A DNA stretch of 64,000 nt from Phycomyces blakesleeanus NRRL 1555(-) (taxonomy: Eukaryota; Mucoromycota; Mucoromycetes; Mucorales; Phycomycetaceae): contig NW_017265147.1 of the NCBI RefSeq assembly GCF_001638985.1, positions 775,545-839,544 on the forward strand. Reading direction: 5' to 3'. Each line of letters starts with the position of its first letter. Positions within the stretch are counted from its first letter, which is position 1. The notes under the pieces are model-generated. The model saw only the letters and a list, made by a program, of their open reading frames with translations, had not been told where the DNA came from and did not search any database. A program made the position numbers and the translations under genes. Below, piece by piece: positions 48,209 through 58,137 of the stretch.

Positions 48209-48578
48209 ATGAGTTTGCTCACTAGCGTCTCTGGTTTCGCAGCCTTTGGTGTGCTTGTACGTACATACGCTCTTGGACTCCAGAAGCGTCCTCTTTTTGC
48301 CAGTAAGTTAATAATTCAGAATTTAGATCACTTTTTTTTAATAGAAAAAAAAACAATATATGAAATAAAATAAAATAAAAAGACATGGTATCTGAATCAA
48401 TTGACGTCTAGATCCCAGCGGCCACGCCATTGCTGCCGGAGCCTTTGGAGCCTTTGGCTACTTTGCTTATAACCTCCAGGAGAAGCAGCTCGCAATCATG
48501 GCCGGAAAGAAAGAGCTTTTGCTTAAAAACAGAGCACGCGCAGAAGAGATCGCACAGCAGCAGCAAGCCGCCCTCTAG
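48209..48578 (+). CDS. probable complex I accessory subunit (NUXM/14-kDa type)
   Basis: Two exons (48209-48302, 48412-48578) give 86 residues. Two hydrophobic segments, VSGFAAFGVLVRTYALGL and HAIAAGAFGAFGYFAYNL, are separated by a short basic loop QKRPLFANPSG. A charged C-terminal helix rich in Lys, Arg and Gln follows. This small two-helix layout with glycine/alanine-packed membrane segments resembles the fungal NADH-ubiquinone oxidoreductase 14-kDa (NUXM) subunit of the inner-membrane arm. The assignment is from pattern memory. Another small mitochondrial membrane protein remains possible. Confidence 0.5.
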
Positions 48579-49002
48579 ACGAAACAATCAAACTTGGACG
48601 AATTACCGCGGATTATCTCTCCTTCTTTTATATATATATATAAAAGAGGAAAAAAAAATAAACGATAAAAGAAGCAAAAAAAAACAAAACAAAAAAATAA
48701 GAATCGACCACTATGGATAATATTTACGACAGTAACTTTTATTTTATACACATTTACATGTTTGGAAAAATGGATACAGTTTATTTAATAATTTATTCTA
48801 TGAGACTTTAGATGTAAGTAAGTAAGCGAGTGAGTAAATGAGTGAGTGAGTGAGAAAGATTGATTGATTGAATGAGACTGAGTCAGTCGATAAGGTGGGT
48901 TGGTGAAGAATGTGCAATTGGTGAAAGATGGTTTGGAAAGATTTTGTGGACTACAAAAGAAGAAGGAAAGGGATATCTAGTGTGGTTTGTTTTTGCTTTT
49001 TT
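48579..49002. other. convergent intergenic region
   Basis: 420 bp between the ends of the complex I subunit and Obg genes. It has GAGT/GATT short tandem tracts near 48819-48885. No gene seen. Confidence 0.5.
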
Positions 49003-50524
49003 TTACATGTCTTCATCATCTTCGAGTTCCTTTCTTTTACGCTCAATGTCCTCGACACGGAGACGTTCTACTTCTTTACGTAAAACAGAAGTGAGTTTGA
49101 GAATATTTTTCTCGTATCGTGCAGACACAGGAATGACAGGAATATCCTTAGCTTCTGCCTGAAGACGAGTAAGATTCTCCCGAGCAGTCGTTACTCTATC
49201 AGCCTTGTTGCCGATGATGAGTGACTGACGCTTGGTTAAACCTGGTCTGTATGCTTCCAATTCACTCTGAAGAACTTTGAGATCTTCCCAAGGAGTCTCT
49301 CCGCTCAGATCAATGACATATACCAGGATCTTGGCACGCTCTACGTGACGCAAGAAGGCATGTCCCAGACCGACGTTACGGTGAGCACCCTGGATAAGTC
49401 CGGGGATATCTGCAACTGTCAATTGATAATCATCCACATAATCCACAGTACCAACAAATGGGTGAAGGGTCGTAAAGGCATATGATGCCTGTTTTGGGTG
49501 TGCATTCGAAATAGCACCCAAAAGTGTCGACTTGCCTGCATTTGGCAAACCCACAAGACCAATGTCGGCAATTGTCTTTAGCTCCAACTCAAATTCACGG
49601 ATTTCGCCTTTACGCCCGCGAGTTGCAAACTTTGGAGACCGATTGTCAGTCGTGAGGAAGTAAGGATTACCGTATCCGCCACTACCACCAGTACACAGAA
49701 CAAGTTCCTGATCGGGCTCATTGAGATCCACATCAATAACTGTCTGTTGCTCGGTCCGTGCTCTCCAACGCAAGTATTTGTCTTCTTCATCCATAACACG
49801 TTCAGCCTGTCTGAAAAAATTCTTTTTGCCTTCAATCACAGTCTGGTTGGGTTCTGTGCGCGGGAAGTAGACCCAACGGTTCTCGCGTGCTTGTTGCGCA
49901 AGAGCCTCTTCGTCCTCTGGTTCGTCTTCAGGATCAACTTCTTTTTTGTCTCTAAACACCTGTCGAACTACAGTGCCAACCGGCACACGAATCACCAGAT
50001 TCTCACCCATCATACCATGGCGTCCTCCACCCAAACCATTCTGACCACGTTTAGCTGATCCTCCACTGCCCATATATCGAAGTGTCGTTTCGTCTGAAGA
50101 TGATTTTATGATCACATTCCCACCTCGTCCGCCATTTCCGCCGTTAGGAGGTCCTTTGGCAAGATATTTCTCACGATGAAATGAGACACAACCATCGCCA
50201 CCATCACCACCTCGTGCAGTAAATCGAACAAAGTCAATGAATTGTCGGCCCTAAAGAAAAATAATAATAATAATTATGACATAAGAATATAATTTTATAA
50301 ATACATGATAGAGACTAGGAGAGTTGGGAGTCAAGGAAAGAAACAATGCGTTTTTTCTGACTTGCCTTGCCACGCAGTTTGTAATTGACAGAAGAAGGCG
50401 ATCGTTTTTGTGGTTGGTCTTGATCGAGGCATCGTGTGGTCGTGTGGAATGTTGCTCGGCAGGACCACAGCAATCGCACCTCAGAGCTAGCCAAGGGTCT
50501 CTGAATAAGTTTTGACAAGAACAT
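49003..50524 (-). CDS. Obg/CgtA-family GTPase, probably mitochondrial (Mtg2-like)
   Basis: Obg GTPases assist assembly of the large ribosomal subunit; fungal Mtg2 does so in mitochondria. Two exons (50366-50524 and 49003-50250) give 468 residues. Exon 1 has an Arg/Ser/Thr-rich N-terminus (RPLASSEVRLLWSCRATFHT) typical of a mitochondrial presequence. The Obg glycine-rich fold follows (FVRFTARGGDGGDGCVSFHR, GGNGGRGGNV, GGRHGMMGENLVIRVPVGT). The G domain has G1 GLPNAGKSTLL, G2 ASYAFTTLHP, G3 DIPGLIQGAH, G4 NKAD and G5 PVSARY. The intron (50251-50365) begins GC, as AG|GCAAGT; this is the only donor that keeps frame between KLRGK and GRQFIDF. A spacer of about 60 residues separates the RVPVGT and VIDVDLNEP parts of the Obg fold. 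Confidence 0.93.
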
Positions 50525-50957
50525 TACTTGATGTTTTAATATTCCAGAAAACTAGGGTACTTTCTTTATTTTTTCTTTTATTATCATCAAGTCAAACCAA
50601 CGTCACGTATGAAATTTAGTGTAAATGGGATCTCTACTTCTTCTATTTCATTTTCTTTGGTGATAGTGTTTATATTGTAGTAGAAACATTAGTAGTAATA
50701 GTAATAGTATTATTGTTATTGTTATTATTATTATTAGTGGTAGTGGTAATAGTAGTAGTAGTAGTAGTGGTAATAGTAGCTATAAAAGAGATGCGATATA
50801 TATTAAAGAATAAAAGGAAATAAAAAGAAAACAAAGGGTAAATATGAAAGGATAAAGAGCTGTATGTGTGTATAAGAGATAAAAGAAAAGAAGAAGCAAA
50901 GAAAAATTAGGAAGGTAGGAGAGGAAAGGAGAGGATATAGAAGGGAAGGAACGAGAA
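50525..50957. other. intergenic region with trinucleotide tracts
   Basis: Purine-rich with TAG/TTA trinucleotide arrays at about 50685-50780. Promoter of the Obg gene at the left and 3' flank of the Ssh4-like gene at the right. No gene seen. Confidence 0.5.
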
Positions 50958-51325
50958 TTAAATAGTATATCCAGGTGGAGCTTGCATGGAAGAAGACGCT
51001 GATTGTTGTGTGTAAGTAAGATGACTAGGATTAACAGCTTCTTCGGGCCCTCCAAATAGCATTGTGTCTCGCATATGCCCACTGTAAGCAGGTGGTGGTG
51101 GTAGAGTATCTTGTTTTGGTGCCAGGGCGGCTTCTCTAATATTGGCTACAAAATAAAAATATATAAATATAAATAAAGAGGGCCAGGAAAACTATAGGTG
51201 GTTAGATTGTACAAATTGGTGTACAAAATTGCTTTGTTGAATGTTAATTATTACCAGCTGCAAATAAGAAATCTGTAATAGATACAAATGTATTAATTAA
51301 AAGTGTCAAACGATATGTATGTATG

Positions 51326-51359
<34 letters not shown>

Positions 51360-52571
51360 TGCGAGAGAATAATCTAAATGCATAATCTTTATCTTTTTAC
51401 GGTTAAGTTGTAGACTTGCCTTGTTGTCCAAAATTGACAGAAACTTGACACGGTCCATTAGATCCAATAGAAGGATAACAAGGAAACTTGAATCCAATCG
51501 ATGCTTTGCCAAGGTTCTTAAAGAATATGATTTGATTTGAATGAATAGAATACATTTTATTTAGCTGTTGTTGTATGTCAAGTTCTAAATGATTTTTTTT
51601 AGTAAGCCGGCAAAATTTACCTTTCCATTGCGAGTAAAGAATACAGTACTTGTTTGGGTAAGAAACCCAACACCAATGACATCTCCCTGTTTGAAGGGTG
51701 GTCCATAAGGTCTGCCGATCAAGGGATCACTTGTGTGTATTGCCCCTGTGTGTGAATGATAAGCAACTGAATGACGATGGAACCCTACAATGTTTAAAGA
51801 AATTAATAATGAAATAATCATTGTGATGAAATGGTGGTGCGTGGTGGTGTAAAGCAGTGTGTAGGTTTCATCATATTTTGTGATGCATTTAATATTAATA
51901 ATTTTTTTTTTACCAGGAAGTGTCCAGACAGGGTATGGCTTGGTTGATAATCCAATCGCAAGTCTATCTTGATCGTCCAGTTGGAGAACCTTGACTTCCC
52001 AATAGACAAATTCATTTGCGGGTAGTGGAAGGTTTGTGAGGGTACATCCTTGGCCTTGACAGAATACAATGGTTGTCTTGTCCATCACAGCGGCATTGGA
52101 TTCCTCTTCCGATTCTTCCATATGTTCATTCTCCACAAATGCCCATGCTCCCACTCCACGTTCGAGTACAAGAGGGTTTCTTGGGACATCTGTCCAATCT
52201 GTTGAACGAGGAGGATGTTTGGCCTGCCATGCTGTGTGATTTTTTTAAATATATATATAATATTTATAAGCAAGATAAATACACAGATAAAGTATATATC
52301 ACATTGATAGTTTGTACACTATTGGTGTATTTAAGCGACAAAAGGATGCTCATTTACCAAGCACACGTTGAATCTGATCCCTTGTATCGGCATCCAATGG
52401 ACCTGACGATACATCAGCCAGCGGCTGCCACTCATCTGGAGACCGACGCGGATCGTCTTCATTGTTCATGTTTGCTCTTCGAAAGAGACGAATTCCAAGA
52501 CAGCACACGATAGATGCCAATACGACAACAATGACAACAATGACAGCGTAGAATCCTTCAAAACCCGACAT
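50958..52571 (-). CDS. Ssh4/Ear1-like SPRY-domain Rsp5 adaptor
   Basis: In yeast, Ssh4 and Ear1 are single-pass endosome/vacuole membrane adaptors that bring cargo to the ubiquitin ligase Rsp5. Six exons (52358-52571, 51914-52231, 51621-51784, 51420-51516, 51255-51272, 50958-51145) give 332 residues. Near the N-terminus is one membrane helix, FYAVIVVIVVVLASIVCCLGI. Residues about 110-260 form the SPRY/B30.2 domain (NEFVYWEVKVLQLD, LAIGLSTKPYPVW, PFKQGDVIGVGFL, VFFTRNGK). A conserved family tail follows (QGDFLFAAANIREAALAP). Two PPxY motifs, PPPPAY and PPGY, lie in the C-terminal tail, as needed for WW-domain binding. The penultimate exon is only 18 nt. The intron before it uses a GC donor. 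Confidence 0.9.
51310..51361. repeat. TATG/ATGT tetranucleotide tract
   Basis: About ten tandem ATGT units, inside the GC-AG intron of the Ssh4-like gene. Confidence 0.85.
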
Positions 52572-53631
52572 TGTCTTTACCCTTTCCCCTTTAATCTATG
52601 GCTAATGTACACAGTTACTGTCTCCATCTAAATGGGAAACCTTTCTCTACTCTTCATTTTTTTTATCCAAATTCACTCGCCGCCTCTCCCTTCATTGACT
52701 CTTTTATTATTTTTTAGGACCGTTTTTATTTAATTATTTTTATTTTTATTATATGGTGAATTTTATCATGTATTCTGTGTGCGTGTGTTTTTTTTGGTCA
52801 ATACAGTCAAAGGACATAATCAAACTCCTAGCGCAATTAACCCGGAGTACAAGAGTTCTTATTGTCTAACCTATACTACTTTTTGTATATGCATTCAAAA
52901 AGATATTTCTTATAAAGAGAATCAATTTTTATATAACATTTTTTTTGTAAAGAAGTTTAATTTGAGAGCAAAACAATAGCTGAGTATAAGAGCATGTTAT
53001 AGAATTAACCTTTTGATAATTAATGCAAATCATGAAACATGATCTTTCAATTTATTTGAATTTTATCAAAACATTGAGGCAGTGCATTTTATAAAAAAAA
53101 AGAATCACACATACACACACTTTTTCTCTCTTTATTTCTATACATACACAAATATTCTAACGTGTTCTTCATTCTAATAGAATGATACGACATGTCTTAC
53201 AAGAATGATGGGCCAACATGGGACCCGTCAGAGTCCCAGAAATTATATGCATTTAATTTCAAGTCCATTGTCTCATGTCAAAAGTAAATAATAGTAGTAG
53301 TAGTAATAATAACTATTAAAAAAAAATAGGGCCTTTGGCTTGTTTGTTGGTGGCCAATGCCTGGAAATGAAGAGCGCTCTCATCTTATTGGGGACGCTTC
53401 TTGGGGTATTTTTTTTTTGAAATTTTCATATTCGTACAAGTCACGCATGAAACCTTGAATAGATTCTATACAAAAATATACAACAAGAAGAAATCAGAAA
53501 ATGTATATATATTTAAATTATGATTGCTATATACATTTTCTCTTCTTCTTCTTGTTTATATATATATATATCTTTCTACTTTTACTTATTTTATTCCGAA
53601 TCTCTTAATTCATTTTTATATATTATAAATC
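52572..53631. other. divergent intergenic region
   Basis: About 1 kb between the Ssh4-like (minus) and glycerol-3-phosphate dehydrogenase (plus) starts, so it holds both promoters. A pyrimidine-rich stretch (53525-53625) precedes the plus-strand start. No gene seen. Confidence 0.5.
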
Positions 53632-55612
53632 ATGGCACAGAAATTGAAAGTAGCTATCATCGGCTCGGGTAACTGGTAAGCTTCTTTAGATATTATTTAA
53701 ATCGAATAAAGAGGGAGAGAAAAACTATATTATTAATACACTTTTGTGGTCTGTATTTGTGTAGGGGATCAGCAATCTCAAAAATCATTGGTAACAATGT
53801 TAAGCTCCACCCAGATATCTTTCAAGAAGATGTCAACATGTGGGTCTTCCAAGAGCAAGTGGACGGCAAGAATCTAACAGACATTATCAATGAGAAGCAT
53901 GAAAACGTCAAGTAAGTGTAATGTTTTACATTTTGGTCTGTTGGTCTGTTGGTTGGGACAATAGAATGCATGAATGACTGGGGTCCATTTTTTTTGAAAA
54001 AAAAATCTTTGACTCAAAACAACTAACCCCAAACACCCACCTACACACACACACACACACACACACAAATAATTATTAGATATCTTCCTGGCATTCCACT
54101 CCCCGAGAATATTCACGCTGTATCAGATGTCAAGGAAACTGCCAGTGGGGCCAACATCCTTGTCTTTGTGCTTCCACACCAGGTAAAAATAAAAATAAGA
54201 CCATCTGCTTTGAATCACAGCCTAATCTCATGTGTAAATCATTTTGTGTATGTAGTTTGTGTATAAAGTATGTGAGTCTCTCAAGGACGTCATCTCCCCA
54301 GATTGCAAGGCGATTTCATTGATCAAGGTAAAACAATAGTAATATGTTTTATAAATATTTTTTTAATATATATATATATATATTGTAATTATCAACTGAA
54401 TTTAACCATATATATATATATATAAAACAGGGCCTTGATTTCCAAGACAATAACCTTACGTTATTTAGCGAGGAAATCGAAAAGATTCTTGGGATTTCCT
54501 GCGCTTGTTTGAGCGGAGCCAACATTGCTAGTGAAGTGGCCGAGGAAAAGTTCGGTGAGACAACCATCGCGGCAAAGACTGAAGAAGATGGCAAAATATT
54601 TGAAAAAGTAAGAAAAAAAAAGAATACGAATAAGAAGAGTAAAAGCTTAATCTCAATTAATCATTAATTTTTTTTCTATCCTTACGTCCTTTGTTAGTTG
54701 TTTCACACTCCCAACTTTGATGTCAAGATAATCAATGATCATGTTGGTGTGGAGGTGTGTGGGTCCCTCAAAAACGTAATTGCCATTGGTGCCGGTATTT
54801 GTGATGGTCTCGAGTAAGTCCCAGACACTTGTGATTTTCAAACAGTAAATGCTGTTTTTGAAAGATAGACTAATATACCATGTGTGCATGTGTGTATGTG
54901 TGTGTATAGTTACGGTAACAACACCAAAGCCGCTGTTATCAGACGTGGTTTATTGGAGATGCGCAAATTCGGCAAGACTTTCTTTGGTGGGGTTCGCACA
55001 GAAACCTTTTTTGGTAAAGTACAAAGGAATAAAGAGGATAAGGAAGTGTGTGTGTGGGTGTGTGTGAGGAAGTGACATTGACTTGTCTTTGTAAAAATAT
55101 TTTTAATTATTCATATTCATTATTCCTTGTAGAATCGTGTGGTGTAGCGGATCTGATTACCACATGTGCTGGTGGACGTAACCGTAAGGTAGCCGCTGCA
55201 TTTATCAATTCGGGCAAGGTGAGTAACAGCCTTTAAGAAAGAAGAAAATAGTAATGAAAGCTACATATACAATTATATATAATTACATTTTGATTCTCAT
55301 TCTTTAATGTCTTGAATTCTAATATGTATGATATATTTCAAATAGTCCATTGATGAAATTGAAAAGGAGATGTTGAATGGGCAAAAGCTTCAAGGCACTA
55401 CCACTGCTCTTGAAGTACATAGATTCCTGGAATCAAAGAACATGACAGACGAGTAAGTCCTTTGATTTCTTTATAACTTAAACTTATTTCTCTAATCTTA
55501 ATTATACAAAATATCAAATAGGTTCCCATTGATGACTGCTATATACAGAATTGTCTATGAGGGAGCTCCTCCTGAACTTCTTGCTGAAAACCTTAGAACT
55601 CGTAAATTTTAG
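53632..55612 (+). CDS. glycerol-3-phosphate dehydrogenase, NAD-dependent
   Basis: Reduces dihydroxyacetone phosphate to glycerol 3-phosphate with NADH; supplies glycerolipid precursors and osmoprotective glycerol in fungi. Ten exons (53632-53675, 53765-53911, 54080-54182, 54256-54327, 54431-54607, 54698-54813, 54910-55013, 55133-55218, 55346-55452, 55522-55612) give 348 residues, the usual Gpd1 length without a peroxisomal or mitochondrial extension. The NAD-binding loop GSGNWGSA is at residues 11-18. Then come [34 protein letters not shown], the catalytic Lys motif [32 protein letters not shown] and the substrate region [13 protein letters not shown]. All conserved catalytic blocks are present and every junction is in phase. 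Confidence 0.96.
54042..54067. repeat. CA microsatellite in intron
   Basis: A run of about 12 CA units in the second intron of the glycerol-3-phosphate dehydrogenase gene. Confidence 0.85.
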
Positions 55613-56284
55613 ACTATTGTATTCTATCTATCTAATTATCTCTTTTCATCCATACATTTTTCTTTCAAATTATAAGTATTATCATTAAATAATAAATTGA
55701 AATAAACTACATATATATATATATATATGTATATAAACAAAAATAAACCAACATCACGAAAAAAAAGAGCGATCTCAAGGGTGATCTCAGAGACAATTCT
55801 AGAAGATCGCTTTTTGTTTATAACCCTGCTTTGACCCTTTACTGTTATGGAAAGCAGTCTATCTCCACTCTCTTATGCGGATAGAATATTTTATTTTTAC
55901 AAGAAAACTATTTTATTGGTTGCTATAACAACAAACGAATATTTTTTTTATCATAATCACTGGTCATAAATGGTTTACTATATCATATGGCTTCATAGTA
56001 AGCATGCTATTCGGCCGTACTTACAATGTAATTATTGATTTCTTTAGCAGTAAGCTTATAGGGATATATATTGTTTTGAGATAAACCGCCTGTTTAATAT
56101 TGACTTTGTTAGTAAACTATTCCCGCGGGTTAACTAAGCATGAATTCCAAGTTAGGAACCTGTCTCTCTCTGCCTATCACTTTCCAGTTTTCCGTGTTAG
56201 ATTTCCGCGTGATAAACACAAAATGTAAATTTCTCTTTCTGAGGTATAAGTAAAAAAACAGATACATAACATGTTTCGAAGCAA
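55613..56284. other. intergenic region downstream of glycerol-3-phosphate dehydrogenase
   Basis: AT-rich with a TA tract near 55710-55728. A GC-richer patch near 56130-56210 has no sustained frame. No gene seen. Confidence 0.45.
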
Positions 56285-56725
56285 GATATTCTTACGAGGA
56301 CGACATTTCTATCTAACCGGACTAATTCATTGCGATTAGGTGTCTAGGGTCCGGTTTCTTTAATCATAAAGGGCAAAATAGCGTGTCCTAAAAATTTATA
56401 ATATATTCATTGTACGTATTAGCTTACTACTTTGTCTCCAGGCACCTAACTCTCGTTCTTTTAAGAGTTACAGCTTGTATTTGAGCAACTTAATAATGGA
56501 ATACTGTCGCATACGAAAAACAAATCTTGTATATTCAATTAGTAGCCCTGGATTTAGATTTGACAATAAAGAAATAATAATTAATCCCATATGCACTATA
56601 TCAATAGCCAGCCATGCAGAAGATCATAATGAGTTTCTGTCATAAAACTGTGATGCAGTCTTGTTGGATATCTTACTATCTATTATCCTTCTTATGCGTA
56701 TCATGTCTTTCTCTTTCTTTCATTT
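56285..56725 (+). repeat. unclassified dispersed repeat, copy 2
   Basis: Aligns in direct orientation with 45425-45905, with several small deletions relative to that copy. Both share the CTAACCGGACTAATTCA core and the TCTATTTATTG/TCTATTATCC-CTTTCTTTCA 3' part. Neither copy has inverted ends that I can see. Confidence 0.65.
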
Positions 56726-58137
56726 ACTTACATATCCAAAACGTGACCCAAGGTTTTTCATTAAAAAAAAAGATGGAAGTAAAGCTGTTTACTATTTACT
56801 CAAAATGTATTGACTCATGACATGTTGTTCCAGGCAAAGATCCTACCAACAACGTGATAAAAACCTTGTTGGAAGATTCAACGATTTGACTAGGGTACAC
56901 TTTTTTATGTGACAATTTTTATTTGTAAAATTAGAAAATCATAAGGCTTTATGGGATCTTCATATTTGTAATTTCTAATTGCTTTAAAATGTCTTTTTTT
57001 TTATATATCATTTGAAAGCACTTTATGGTGAAATATCTTCTACGCTTCTACAAAAATACTTCTTAAACTAGATAAAGTCTCAATATTTAAGCAGGGCAAT
57101 AAATGTAAGACTCTTTTTTTTTCAGCCAATGATATTTGTTCCGGAGTTTTCATATACATTGTATAATCTATTGTGTTACATAAATGACTTTAAATTACCA
57201 TTTATGAAATCAGGGCTTTCAATCCAGAAAATGCCTCTCTTTAAAAATCGTCTTTTATAAAAAAAAGGTGCACCCTATTTTTAAAAATATTTGATTGGAT
57301 TATGTGCAAAGTAATCTAAAATCCCATAAATAGTATTTGCTGAGAATAATTTTAATTTACTAAAGGCTGACATGCTATTGGCAGAATGTATATTTCCTAT
57401 GAGTCTGGAGTTATAAGTTCTGCCATTTACAGTAGTTCTATTGGCTGCACATCTCCGCTCGTATTTCTACGAGTCTAGACTTTTAAATGCTGCTATTTCC
57501 TACAGAGAAATTGTAATGTTGGAGTGCAGAATAGGCCTTTCGTTTACGGCGCGGTGTGATCGAGGATTCTTTCGAGGGAGAAGGGAGGATACACGCACAA
57601 AGATGGAGAGATAGTGAAGATGTAGAAAAAGGTGTACTCAATAGCGGAATAAAAGAAGATAGTGACAAGGGAAACTCTCACTTCGTTACAGACGATTCTA
57701 ACTGACCAGAGCGACCTATGTCCTCTGCGACAATTACAGACTTTACGAGAAAAAGAGATGATTTTATTGTAACTCGTGTACTAGGATAATATAATAGTTG
57801 GACAATGCGTGCCTACTAAAATAGACTCTAGCGCTCCTAATTCCTGGTTTTCCTTATTTCAGTCCTCGCCGGACCAACTGCTGGATCAGTACGGGTCACA
57901 TAATAAAATAGCTCTTAAAATCGAATCTTTGCAGAATTGTCCCAGATTGAATAGAGGTCAATATTCTGTATGTTTTAATTATGACTGAGCCCTGAATTCC
58001 ATCATCCATTACATATACAAACACAACATTTTAGACTTCCATCCATGTCTGGTTTTAAAAAGTCTCATGATGAGATTGTTTATTTTTTAAGCTATTTTAT
58101 TATTTATTGCTTTCCGAAGATTTCAAGCTTCTTTAAT
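56726..58137. other. intergenic region with second palindromic repeat copy
   Basis: AT-rich to about 57280, then the repeat at 57285-57430. A moderately GC-rich stretch (57500-57960) carries only short frames. No gene recognised. Confidence 0.45.
57285..57430. repeat. palindromic MITE-like repeat, copy B
   Basis: The first 95 bp align with 38580-38690: both have TTGATTGGATTA-like sequence, ATAAATAGTATT, CTTTTAATTTACTAAA-like sequence and CTATTGGCAGAA. Terminal TTGGCAGAA (57379-57387) and TTCTGCCAT (57418-57426) form short inverted arms. A further ATTGGCTGC near 57431 may start a nested partial copy. Confidence 0.55.
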
